Assembly (NCBI GenBank): GCA_938004315.1
Contig: CALKWG010000310.1
Span: forward strand, 1-43,244
Direction: 5' to 3'
Length of the DNA: 43,244 nucleotides
Origin: an uncultured Spirochaetaceae bacterium
Lineage (GTDB): Bacteria > Spirochaetota > Spirochaetia > Treponematales > UBA12059
Shown one piece after another: positions 31,730 to 38,925 of this stretch; position 1 is the first letter of the stretch; every line of letters begins with the position of its first letter. The notes below the pieces were generated by a model. It searched no databases, was not told the origin of the DNA, and was given only the letters and a program-made list of their open reading frames with translations. The translations under genes and the position numbers were made by a program.

Positions 31730-32296
31730 CTAGTACCTCTTGAGCCGGTCGCGTTGCCGGGCTAGGAAATCATTCGAGCGCTTGGGGCGCAGGGTCCCGC
31801 CCTTAGGCTTGATGAGCGCCGCCAAGGCCGCGGCGAAATCCTTCGGGGCGGCCTCGGGCTCCGCCTGAGCCTTCAGCGTCAACTCGTCGATAAGCTCCTT
31901 ATCATCGAGCTCGGCCAAGGCTTGGATCGAAGCGTCGCTTACGCCGAGCAACCAGGCTCGGGCGCCTATGGTGGCCACCATGAGCTCCTTACCGGCGCCG
32001 ATCTGCCTGCTGGCTAGGACGCGTATGGGCGAGGCGGGATCGGCCTGCGGTTTGGCGGCTCGCTTCAGTACGGCGTAGAGCCCGTAGATAAGGCCTAAAA
32101 CCAAGCCGAGCACGAGGAACATACGGAGCATATAGGGTAGGAGCGATGAGTTCGCCGCTGCGGCCCCGCCGGGCGCGGCCTCGCCGAGCACGATGGCTCC
32201 CTCATCGACGGGGGCGGCCGCCTCCTGCGCATGTACCCCTATGGATACGACGAAGCAGAAGACCGCGACGCCGAGTATGCGCACGACCTTTTTCAA
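31730..32296 (-). CDS. fliO: FliO (FliZ), flagellar export gate assembly protein
   Basis: 188 residues. A signal-peptide-like N-terminus (MKKVVRILGVAVFCFVVSIG, then VHAQ) is followed by an Ala/Gly-rich periplasmic segment and a membrane helix (~53-74, LPYMLRMFLVLGLVLGLIYG). The small soluble domain (IRVLASRQIGAGKELMVATI, WLLGVSDASIQALAEL) is the FliO domain that helps the FliP ring assemble. The C-terminus is basic (RPKRSNDFLARQRDRLKRY). GGAGGGG precedes the ATG, and a promoter lies just upstream, so this may be the first gene of an export-gate transcript. Confidence 0.9.
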   Translation of the reverse strand: MKKVVRILGVAVFCFVVSIGVHAQEAAAPVDEGAIVLGEAAPGGAAAANSSLLPYMLRMFLVLGLVLGLIYGLYAVLKRAAKPQADPASPIRVLASRQIGAGKELMVATIGARAWLLGVSDASIQALAELDDKELIDELTLKAQAEPEAAPKDFAAALAALIKPKGGTLRPKRSNDFLARQRDRLKRY

Positions 32297-32313
32297 TGTT
32301 CCCCTCCGGGCTT

Positions 32314-32342
32314 ATTGTAACCTAAAGCGCGGCGGTTGGCAA
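32314..32342 (-). promoter_or_regulatory. Internal sigma-70-type promoter upstream of fliO
   Basis: On the minus strand: TTGCCA (32337-32342, 5 of 6), a 17-base spacer, and TACAAT (32314-32319, 5 of 6). It lies 18 bases before the fliO ATG. It is the best promoter match in the flagellar block and follows two hairpins that lie after fliY. Confidence 0.6.
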
Positions 32343-32370
32343 CAAGTGTTTGGTATACATAGAATTGAAA

Positions 32371-32398
32371 GGCCTCGCTCCCATATCGGAGCGGGGCC
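32371..32398 (-). terminator. Hairpin after fliY (possible terminator or attenuator)
   Basis: An 11-bp stem, GGCCTCGCTCC (32371-32381) with GGAGCGGGGCC (32388-32398) and one G-T pair, has a 6-base loop. On the minus strand the stem is followed by TTTCAATTCT, an interrupted T-rich tail, so it is a plausible but leaky intrinsic terminator inside the operon. Confidence 0.5.
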
Positions 32399-32419
32399 GT
32401 ATCGATAGAAAGAACCGGG

Positions 32420-32434
32420 CCTCGCGGGGCGAGG
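32420..32434 (-). terminator. Second, shorter hairpin directly after the fliY stop
   Basis: CCTCGC (32420-32425) and GCGAGG (32429-32434) form a perfect 6-bp stem with a GGG loop. On the minus strand, TTCTTTCT follows after a 5-base CCCGG gap. It stands in tandem with the larger hairpin at 32371-32398. The displaced T tract makes it a weak terminator. Confidence 0.35.
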
Positions 32435-32439
32435 AGCGC

Positions 32440-33624
32440 CTAGCTTAACTCGGCCATGCGCTCCATAGGGGAAACGATTTCGGTGACGCGTACGCCGAAA
32501 TTTTCGTCGATGACCACGACTTCGCCTTTGGCGATAAGCTTGTGGTTGACGAGTATGTCCACCGGCTCGCCGGCGAGCTTATCGAGCTCGATGATCGTGC
32601 CTTCGCCTATGCCCAGGATGTCCTTGATGAGCCGTTTCGTACGGCCGAGCTCGACGGTGAGCTCCATATACACGTCCATTATCAGGCCGATATTGCCCGA
32701 CTCCTGGAAACCCTGGCCCATATTCAGGTTGGCGAACTGTACCGGCTGGACGTTCGGCGGGGCCATGCCCATAACCGGAGAGCCGTAGCCCTGGGGCATG
32801 CCCATAGGCTGTTGGTAGCCGCCCATCATCCCTCCCATCATGCCCATAGGAGCCTGCTGCTGCATCGGCGGCATGCCGCCGCCCATCATGCCGCCCTGCG
32901 CGCCCATCATGCCGCCGCCCATCATGCCGCCTTGGGGGTTCATTGCGGCCGGCCGAGCGGCCTCGGGAGGCCGGACGCCGGAGGCGGCCGCGATATCCCG
33001 AACGAAGGAGCTGGCGAAAATCTCCCACATCGAGTAGCTCTGGCCGCCTATCGACAGCTGGTAGCTCAGCTTGGCGAAGTCCCCGGCGGGGAAGCGGGCT
33101 ATGGCCTTGGGGCCGAAGGCGCCGTCGGCGGCCTCGGACTGTATACTCTGGTTGCCTGTTTTTTCAGAAAAAAGGGTGATCTGGGTCCCGGTTATCGAAG
33201 ATACGCACTCTGAAACGGCGGAGATCGCCATTTCGTCCAGCTCGGAGAGGCTTTCGTCCTTGTTGGCCAAAGACGCGATGCGTATGGCCGTGTCCTTGGG
33301 CAGGATGAAGATGTGGTCGCCGGGTATGGCGCCGATCATATCGACGTGGATGGCCAGCACCTCGTCAGGCAGCGAAGGCAGGATGCCGTCGCGGGTCGTG
33401 GTCTCGGCCTGAAGCGGCCCGAACGACACGTCCTGTCCCGTGATCATGGACAGGTTCTGAGCCTGGGTACCACCGATGGAGTCGAGCATATCGCGGAGCG
33501 CGGCGAGCTCGGGGCTCGGGCCGCCGCCGCCGCCGGACGGAGCCTTGGAGCCGCCGCCCGCGCTCGGATCGAGTCCGGCTAAGAGGGAATCGATCTCGTC
33601 TTGGGACAGGGCGCCGTCACTCAT
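32440..33624 (-). CDS. fliY: FliY/FliN, flagellar motor switch protein with Met/Gly-rich linker
   Basis: 394 residues from the ATG at 33624, 5 bases after GAGGA; a GTG at 33636 is the alternative. The N-terminal LSQDEIDSLLAGL is the CheY-P-binding peptide shared with FliM. Residues ~40-215 form a CheC/FliM-middle-like domain (ELDEMAISAVSECVSSITGT). Residues ~228-290 are an extraordinary Met/Gly/Pro/Gln linker with 18 methionines. The C-terminal ~310-394 are the SpoA/FliN domain (VYMELTVELGRTKRLIKDIL, LAGEPVDILVNHKLIAKGEV). It is part of the C-ring, with FliM and FliG, that sets rotation direction. It overlaps the fliM stop by 8 bases. Confidence 0.93.
   Translation of the reverse strand: MSDGALSQDEIDSLLAGLDPSAGGGSKAPSGGGGGPSPELAALRDMLDSIGGTQAQNLSMITGQDVSFGPLQAETTTRDGILPSLPDEVLAIHVDMIGAIPGDHIFILPKDTAIRIASLANKDESLSELDEMAISAVSECVSSITGTQITLFSEKTGNQSIQSEAADGAFGPKAIARFPAGDFAKLSYQLSIGGQSYSMWEIFASSFVRDIAAASGVRPPEAARPAAMNPQGGMMGGGMMGAQGGMMGGGMPPMQQQAPMGMMGGMMGGYQQPMGMPQGYGSPVMGMAPPNVQPVQFANLNMGQGFQESGNIGLIMDVYMELTVELGRTKRLIKDILGIGEGTIIELDKLAGEPVDILVNHKLIAKGEVVVIDENFGVRVTEIVSPMERMAELS
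32761..32943 (-). repeat. Met/Gly-rich coding repeat in fliY
   Basis: The DNA for the FliY linker is a run of degenerate GGCATGATG-type units (visible on the plus strand as repeated CATCATGCCGCC). They encode MMGGGMM, GGMMGGGM and related units. Such short direct repeats are prone to slippage and could vary in length between strains. Confidence 0.7.
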
Positions 33625-34651
33625 AACTATCCTCACCTTCCGCGGCCAGTTCTTCGAACTCCTCCTGGCCCAGTTCCTCGAGTCTCTTGACGATCTGCAC
33701 GGCCATCTTCTTGCCGATGACGCCGGGCCGGCAGAGGAATTTCTTTCGGTTGCCCACGTTCAACACCATGGGATCGTTCACGCTCATGCTGTACAGCCTG
33801 ACGATATCGCCGAGCTGCAGGTTGAGCACGTCGCGCACCGTAACCTGAATTCGCCCGATCTCGGCGATGACCGGCACGTCGATGCTCGAGAGCTTTTCCT
33901 TGAGTATATTGAGGTTCTCGGTCGTCGCGCCTCGACGCACCGACGAGTACCAATATTGGGCCGAGAGCTTGGAGATGATGGGTTCGATGGTCAGGTAGGG
34001 TATGCAGAGGTTCATCATGCCCTCGACGTCGCCTATCTTGGTCTCGAGGGTGACGAGCACGACCATCTCCGTCGGCGGCACGATCTGGGCGAACTGCGGG
34101 TTCACCTCGATCTGGGACAGGCGCGGGCGCAGGTCGATCACCTGAGTCCAGGCCTCGCGCAGGTTCCCGAGGATCTTGACGATGATCCCCTCCATCACCG
34201 AGTACTCGATGTCGGTGAGCTCGCGCGTCAGCTTGGAACCCTCGCCGGCGCCGCCGAAGAGCCGGTCGATGATGGTGAAGGTGACCGAGGGGTCGATCTC
34301 CAGGATGATCTGGCCCTTCAAAGGGTCCATGCTGACCACGGCCAAGGTGGTCGTGGTCGGGATGGAGCGGACGAATTCCTCGTAGGTGAGCTGGTCGACG
34401 CTGGCTACGTGCACGTTCACCAGGATACGCAGCGAGGCCGACAGCGCCGTGGTCGTGAGGCGCGCGAAGGTCTCGTGCATGTTCTGCACGGTGCGCATCT
34501 GCTCCTTGGAGAACTTGTCCGGACGCCTGAAGTCGTAGATCTTGATCTTGCGCGAGTCGGTCGTAGACTGGACCGACTCGAGCGCGCTGTCGCCGGCGTT
34601 GATGGCGGTGAGGAGCTGGTCTATCTCGTCCTGCGATAGGACTTCGGTCAT
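33617..34651 (-). CDS. fliM: FliM, flagellar motor switch protein
   Basis: 344 residues. The N-terminal VLSQDEIDQLLTAI binds phosphorylated CheY. The middle domain (~45-230) includes IYDFRRPDKFSKEQMRTVQN, FGGAGEGSKLTRELTDIEYS and the GGAG loop that contacts FliG. The C-terminal SpoA domain (~255-330; IDVPVIAEIGRIQVTVRDVL, NLQLGDIVRLYSMSVNDPMV) contacts FliY/FliN. The acidic tail overlaps the start of fliY. It is of normal length with no key segment missing. Confidence 0.97.
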   Translation of the reverse strand: MTEVLSQDEIDQLLTAINAGDSALESVQSTTDSRKIKIYDFRRPDKFSKEQMRTVQNMHETFARLTTTALSASLRILVNVHVASVDQLTYEEFVRSIPTTTTLAVVSMDPLKGQIILEIDPSVTFTIIDRLFGGAGEGSKLTRELTDIEYSVMEGIIVKILGNLREAWTQVIDLRPRLSQIEVNPQFAQIVPPTEMVVLVTLETKIGDVEGMMNLCIPYLTIEPIISKLSAQYWYSSVRRGATTENLNILKEKLSSIDVPVIAEIGRIQVTVRDVLNLQLGDIVRLYSMSVNDPMVLNVGNRKKFLCRPGVIGKKMAVQIVKRLEELGQEEFEELAAEGEDSYE

Positions 34652-34707
34652 TCGTTCACCCCGTCAGACAATAATGGCATACTTACGCGCTTTCCGCAAC
34701 GACCGCC

Positions 34708-35256
34708 CTAGATTTGGGTGCGCCTGAAATCCTGGAAGTAGATCGCCTTTATAGCCGGCTTTGAGAGCAGGCGGTTGAGGCGCTCGCGTATCTCCTCCTT
34801 GAGCAACCCCTCACGATCCGGCATCAGCTGCGTAATGGACCGGGTGCTGAAGAAGCTCCGCAGCTCATCCTGAATTTGATAGCGCCGTTGGTTGAGCTCA
34901 TCGGCTAGCTGCTTGTCGGTTTCGTCGTATGCTAGCGTTATTTTTACAACAATGGCCCAAGGTTCACGATCTATGGTATTGATGCTAATCTGCTCAATGC
35001 CAGTAAAAGTCGCATAGACGGGTATCGTGCCCCTAAAATCGGCGCTCGTGGGGATATCGGTCATGGGCTTGGCCTGCCGGTTTATGAGACCGACGGTGAT
35101 GACCACGATGACCACGATGAAGATGACGGCGCCGAGGCCTATGCCTATCCACTTCAAGAGCCCGAGTATGGCCTTGCCGCCGCCGCCCTTGCGCTTGGGC
35201 TTCTCGGAAGCCTCGGGACTATCGACGAAATTCGCGGTGTCTAAGTCGTCACCCAT
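34708..35256 (-). CDS. fliL: FliL, stator-associated flagellar protein
   Basis: 182 residues. A basic cytoplasmic stretch (SEKPKRKGGGGKA) leads into one membrane helix (~36-58, WIGIGLGAVIFIVVIVVITV). The periplasmic FliL domain follows (SINTIDREPWAIVVKITLAY, DELRSFFSTRSITQLMPDRE, GLLKEEIRERLNRLL). FliL forms a ring that stabilises stator units and is needed for periplasmic flagellar orientation in spirochaetes. A 56-base gap to fliM holds nothing clear. The periplasmic part is less GC-rich around 34920-35020 than neighbouring genes. Confidence 0.93.
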   Translation of the reverse strand: MGDDLDTANFVDSPEASEKPKRKGGGGKAILGLLKWIGIGLGAVIFIVVIVVITVGLINRQAKPMTDIPTSADFRGTIPVYATFTGIEQISINTIDREPWAIVVKITLAYDETDKQLADELNQRRYQIQDELRSFFSTRSITQLMPDREGLLKEEIRERLNRLLSKPAIKAIYFQDFRRTQI

Positions 35257-35279
35257 GGCGGTATCTCCTCGGCATCGCG

Positions 35280-36011
35280 CTACAGATGCCCTTCGTCCAG
35301 TATGATTATATCGACGCGACGGTTGTAGGCTCGGCCCTCCTCCGTCGCGTTGTCGGCTATCGGTACGGTGGCGGCGTAGCCGGCCACCTGGAAACGCTTT
35401 TCAGGCACCCCGAAGTCGGTCAGGTAGTGGAGCACGTTCAGCGACCGGGCAGACGAAAGCTCCCAGTTGGAGAACCAGGGGCCGGCCGGATCGGTGGGCG
35501 TATCGTCGGTATGGCCTTCGATGCGGAACTTACGCCCCTCGAGCTCGGGGGACTTTAAAAGCTCGGAGATGCGAATGAGCATGCCCCGCGTCTCCTCTAT
35601 GTTAATGGCGGCGCTCGCCGGCCTGAAGAACGCGTCGGAGGCCAGCGAGATGACGATGCCGCGCTCGTCCGACGTGACCCTGACCTTGTTCGACTTAATC
35701 TCAGGTTGGAACAGCGATACGGCCTTGCGCTTGGCCGTGGCCAAGAGCCGCCCCCGCTCCATGGACGGCAGGGTGGCGATCGAGTTGCCGAGCTCTGCCA
35801 TCTTACCGGCCGACAGGGTATTGCCGCCGGGGGAGGCGCCCATGCCGATATTATTGAGGCTCGATATCATCTGGTTGATCTGGATGACGTCGGCGTCGGT
35901 CGTATCGAAGAGCGCCACGAAGAAGCAGAGCAACAGGGTGACCATGTCGCCGTAGGTGACGATCCATTCGGCTAAGCCGCCGAGCTCCTGCTTCTTCTTA
36001 ACGCGCGCCAT
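35280..36011 (-). CDS. motB: MotB, flagellar stator protein
   Basis: 243 residues. The single membrane helix (~18-36) contains the essential ion-binding Asp22 in VTYGDMVTLLLCFFVALF. A plug/linker region follows. The C-terminal OmpA-like peptidoglycan-binding domain (~115-238) has FFRPASAAINIE, FRIEGHTDDTPTDP, NWELSSARSLNVLHYL and NRRVDIIIL. With MotA it forms the proton channel that anchors the stator to the cell wall. Twelve bases separate it from motA. Confidence 0.96.
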   Translation of the reverse strand: MARVKKKQELGGLAEWIVTYGDMVTLLLCFFVALFDTTDADVIQINQMISSLNNIGMGASPGGNTLSAGKMAELGNSIATLPSMERGRLLATAKRKAVSLFQPEIKSNKVRVTSDERGIVISLASDAFFRPASAAINIEETRGMLIRISELLKSPELEGRKFRIEGHTDDTPTDPAGPWFSNWELSSARSLNVLHYLTDFGVPEKRFQVAGYAATVPIADNATEEGRAYNRRVDIIILDEGHL

Positions 36012-36023
36012 GGCCGACCTACC

Positions 36024-36806
36024 TTAAGCCTGCGGATGAAGCTCGTCGAGCTTCTTCTGGGCGTCGGGTGAGAGATATGAAGCCAGCTTCATCTGCAGGA
36101 TATGCGGGTTGTCGCCCTGCTGGATGGAGAGCACGCCCTCGATGATCATCTCCCTGACCTTGGTCTCGGCCGCGTCCTGGCTGCCGAGCTTACCCATGAG
36201 GGGCATGATGAGGAAGTTGGCCATCATGGCGCCGTAGTAGGTGGTGATGAGGGCCACGGCCATGTTAGGGCCGATGCGGCTCTTATCTTCCAGGTTTTTC
36301 ATCATGGCGATGAGGCCCTGGACGGTCCCGAGCATGCCCATGCCCGGCGCCAGCTTGGCCCACTGATCGAGCATCTTAAGCCAGCGGCCGTGCCGCTCGT
36401 TCATCTGCGACAGCTCGGTCTCCAGGATGTTCCTGACTACCTCGGGGTCGACGGAGTCGACGACCATGCGCAGGCCGCGCTTCATAAAGGCGCTGTCCAC
36501 GGACTCGATGTCCTCTTCGAGGGACAGGATACCCTCGCGGCGCGCTTTCTCGGAAAAGGACAAGAGGGCCTCGGCGATCTTGAGCTCGCCGAAATCCGGC
36601 ACTTTGAAGGCCTTGCCGATGATGCCCCAGACAGCCATCATCTCCTTGATGCTGTAGTTCATCATCAGGGCGAAGAACGAACCGCCTATGGTCATGAGGG
36701 CGGAGGCGGGATCGAGATAGGTCGTGACCACGCCGCCCGATGCGTACATCGAGAGGATGATGCAGGCGAAGCCGGCTACGATACCTATGATAGACGCAAG
36801 ATCCAT
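36024..36806 (-). CDS. motA: MotA, flagellar stator protein
   Basis: 260 residues with four membrane helices. The cytoplasmic loop includes ESVDSAFMKRGLRMVVDSVD and ERHGRWLKMLDQWAKLAPGM. The channel signature LAPGMGMLGTVQGLI opens helix 3, and helix 4 is VALITTYYGAMMANFLIMPL. Charged residues in the loop are expected to contact FliG. It is co-transcribed between flbD and motB. Confidence 0.97.
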   Translation of the reverse strand: MDLASIIGIVAGFACIILSMYASGGVVTTYLDPASALMTIGGSFFALMMNYSIKEMMAVWGIIGKAFKVPDFGELKIAEALLSFSEKARREGILSLEEDIESVDSAFMKRGLRMVVDSVDPEVVRNILETELSQMNERHGRWLKMLDQWAKLAPGMGMLGTVQGLIAMMKNLEDKSRIGPNMAVALITTYYGAMMANFLIMPLMGKLGSQDAAETKVREMIIEGVLSIQQGDNPHILQMKLASYLSPDAQKKLDELHPQA

Positions 36807-36809
36807 CCC

Positions 36810-37007
36810 TTACTCCTCGTTCTTGAACGCGCCGATCAGCCGCCGATACGCCACGATGCGCTCCTGGATCTGGGCGATGGTTTCGCGCACGATGATGCGC
36901 TTGCCCGAGAGCATGACCATGGTCGTGTCGGGCGTGCGCTCAATATACTCTATCTGGTGGGGGTTTAACCAGAAGGTCTCGCCGTGCAGCTTGGTCACTT
37001 CGATCAT
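36810..37007 (-). CDS. flbD: FlbD family flagellar protein
   Basis: 65 residues, the usual size of FlbD. It is a small soluble protein with IEVTKLHGETFWLNPHQIEY, IERTPDTTMVMLSGKRI and VRETIAQIQERIVAYRRLI. The family lies between flgE and motA in spirochaetes and many Firmicutes; its function is uncertain. GGAGG is 6 bases before the ATG. It stops 3 bases before motA. Confidence 0.93.
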   Translation of the reverse strand: MIEVTKLHGETFWLNPHQIEYIERTPDTTMVMLSGKRIIVRETIAQIQERIVAYRRLIGAFKNEE

Positions 37008-37028
37008 CAGGAGCCTCCGAAAATCACG

Positions 37029-37062
37029 CCCGCGGCGGCCGGCCTAAGCACGGCTCCGCGGG
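37029..37062 (-). other. Inverted repeat between flgE and flbD
   Basis: CCCGCGG (37029-37035) and CCGCGGG (37056-37062) are perfect 7-base arms with a 20-base loop. On the minus strand TTTT follows five bases after the stem. It lies in the 65-base gap after flgE and could trim expression of the stator genes relative to the hook gene, or be an mRNA processing site. Confidence 0.35.
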
Positions 37063-37072
37063 CTATAGCGGC

Positions 37073-38464
37073 CTATCGCTTCAGCGTCAGGAGCTCCTGG
37101 AGGAGCTGGTCGCTGGTCTGTATGGTCTTGGAGTTGGCCTGGAAACCGCGCTGCGTCACGATCATGTCGGTGAACTGCTCGGCCAGGTCGACGTTGGACA
37201 TCTCCAAGGTGCCGGCTATGATCTTGCCCTTGCCGGCTATGCCGGAAGGCCCGATGTTGGCCATGCCGGAGTTGTTCGAGGCCAGGAAGTTGGTCTCGCC
37301 CGACTTCTCAAGGCCGTTGGGGTTCGTGAACGAGGCCAAGGCCACCTGGCCGATGGTGCGCGTCGAGCCGTTGGAGTAGACCGCGGTGATGACGCCCGAC
37401 TGGTCGATCTTAAAGTTGTCCAGGTAGCCCATGCCGTAGCCGTCCTGCTGGAAGACCTTGGTGCTGGAGCTCTCGGCGAACTGGGTGATCGTATTGCGCA
37501 CCGAGCCGACCTGGCCCAAGTTCAAAGACAGGTTCTGCCTGACCTGCTCGCCCTCGGCGCCGGGCGTGGTGTCGGCCACGTCGAAGCCCAGGCTCACCGA
37601 TATGAGGCCTTCCTCGGCGGAGGGGTTGCCCTCGCCGTCGATCACGCGGAGCATCCTGCCTAAGTTGTCGAACTCGACGATGAAGAGGTTGCCGGCCTGC
37701 GCGTCGGGAGCCAAGCCTACCCCTACGTTCGTTCCGACGGCGGCCTCGGGGTCGACGCTGACGGTCGCCTGCCACTGGTTGCTCGTGCCGGGGAGCTTGG
37801 TGAAGTCGACGCGGAGGATGTGCTCGGTACCGAAGGCGTCGAAGATCTTCTCCTCGACGCGCCAGGTGTTCTGGCGAACGGTCTCGGGCGCCGCGCCCTC
37901 GGGTATCTCGGCCAGGCGCTTGTCCAGGTTACAGGCCAGGTAGACCTGCTCGGTAGCCTTGGCCGGGTCCTTGGAGCCGACGGGGATGATGAGGTCGTCG
38001 AGAGCTCCGGAGGTGTTGAGCACCTCGACGCCGTTGATGAGCTGGGCGTTCCAGCCCTGGACGCGGTAGCCGTTGCCGGGGTTCACCAGGCGGCCGTCGG
38101 CGTCCAGGCCGAAGGCGCCGGCCCGGGTGAACATGGTCACGTCGCCCTTATTGAGGACGAAGAAGCCGTTGCCCTGGATGGCCAGGTCGGTCATGACGCC
38201 GGTGGTCTGCAGCGAGCCCTGGGTGTGGATGGTGTCCACGCTGGCTATGCTCATGCCCAGGCCTATCTCTTTAGGGTTGATGCCGCCGACTTCCTCGTTG
38301 GGGCGCGCGGCTCCCGACATTTGCTGGTAGAGGAGGTCTTGGAAGTTGACGCGGCCCTTCTTGAAGCCGGTGGTGTTGACGTTGGCGATGTTGTTGCCCA
38401 GCACGTCCATGCGCACCTGGTGGTTCTGAAGGCCGGCGACGCCGGAGTACAACGAGCGCATCAT
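37073..38464 (-). CDS. flgE: FlgE, flagellar hook protein
   Basis: 463 residues. The N-terminal export/polymerisation domain ([40 protein letters not shown]) and the C-terminal helix ([40 protein letters not shown]) are canonical. The variable middle domains form the hook surface. Lys165 (PVGSK), Cys178 and Asn179 (VYLACN) match the residues that make and position the lysinoalanine cross-link between hook subunits in T. denticola, a spirochaete trait that stiffens the periplasmic hook. It follows flgD by 12 bases. Confidence 0.97.
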   Translation of the reverse strand: MMRSLYSGVAGLQNHQVRMDVLGNNIANVNTTGFKKGRVNFQDLLYQQMSGAARPNEEVGGINPKEIGLGMSIASVDTIHTQGSLQTTGVMTDLAIQGNGFFVLNKGDVTMFTRAGAFGLDADGRLVNPGNGYRVQGWNAQLINGVEVLNTSGALDDLIIPVGSKDPAKATEQVYLACNLDKRLAEIPEGAAPETVRQNTWRVEEKIFDAFGTEHILRVDFTKLPGTSNQWQATVSVDPEAAVGTNVGVGLAPDAQAGNLFIVEFDNLGRMLRVIDGEGNPSAEEGLISVSLGFDVADTTPGAEGEQVRQNLSLNLGQVGSVRNTITQFAESSSTKVFQQDGYGMGYLDNFKIDQSGVITAVYSNGSTRTIGQVALASFTNPNGLEKSGETNFLASNNSGMANIGPSGIAGKGKIIAGTLEMSNVDLAEQFTDMIVTQRGFQANSKTIQTSDQLLQELLTLKR

Positions 38465-38476
38465 AACGGCGCCTCC

Positions 38477-38911
38477 TTACTCGGATACGACGGAGACTTG
38501 CTCCAGGTCGTAGAATTTCCCGTTTACCATGACCATGGGATACTCGCCCCGCACGATCTGCTCGACCCGGCCGGTGACGGCCTGGGCGCCGTCCTGGACG
38601 TCGACGGTCTTCCCGAGGAGGGCCTGGGCCTCGCTCGAGGCCAAGACGCCAGAGAGCTTACCGAAGTTCGACGCCATGTTGGTCATCTGCTCCAAGGACG
38701 AGAACTGGGCCATCTGGGCGATGAACTCCCGGTCCTCCATCGGGTTGGTAGGGTCCTGATGCTGCAGCTGGGTGATGAGTATCTTGAGGAAGTCGTCCTT
38801 GTCGAGCTCGCGCTTCTGGATCTTGCCCTCGCCTAGGGCCTTATTGAAGGCGTCTACTTCGAGGCGGGTGCGGGCCATGTCGGCGGCGCTCAGGTTCATC
38901 TCTATCTGCAT
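38477..38911 (-). CDS. flgD: FlgD, hook cap/scaffold protein
   Basis: 144 residues from the ATG at 38911, which has GGAGG 9 bases upstream; the frame stays open further but lacks a start signal. The N-terminal region (KRELDKDDFLKILITQLQHQ, DPTNPMEDREFIAQMAQFSS, LEQMTNMASNF) is the FlgD core. A short beta domain follows (ALLGKTVDVQDG, VEQIVRGEYPMVMVNGKFYD). It lacks the larger C-terminal Tudor/Fn3 part of enterobacterial FlgD, as many spirochaete and Firmicute versions do. It caps the growing hook. Confidence 0.95.
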   Translation of the reverse strand: MQIEMNLSAADMARTRLEVDAFNKALGEGKIQKRELDKDDFLKILITQLQHQDPTNPMEDREFIAQMAQFSSLEQMTNMASNFGKLSGVLASSEAQALLGKTVDVQDGAQAVTGRVEQIVRGEYPMVMVNGKFYDLEQVSVVSE

Positions 38912-38925
38912 AGGAAAACTCCTCC

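Noticed and set aside
32840..33037. Pro/Met/His-rich open frame on the plus strand in the fliY repeat
   Set aside because: It is the reverse complement of the Met/Gly linker; repeats stay open in several frames and no start signal is present.
33476..34639. Long open frame (~387 codons) on the plus strand opposite fliM
   Set aside because: It mirrors fliM, is full of His/Asp/Leu from reversed codons, and has no start signal.
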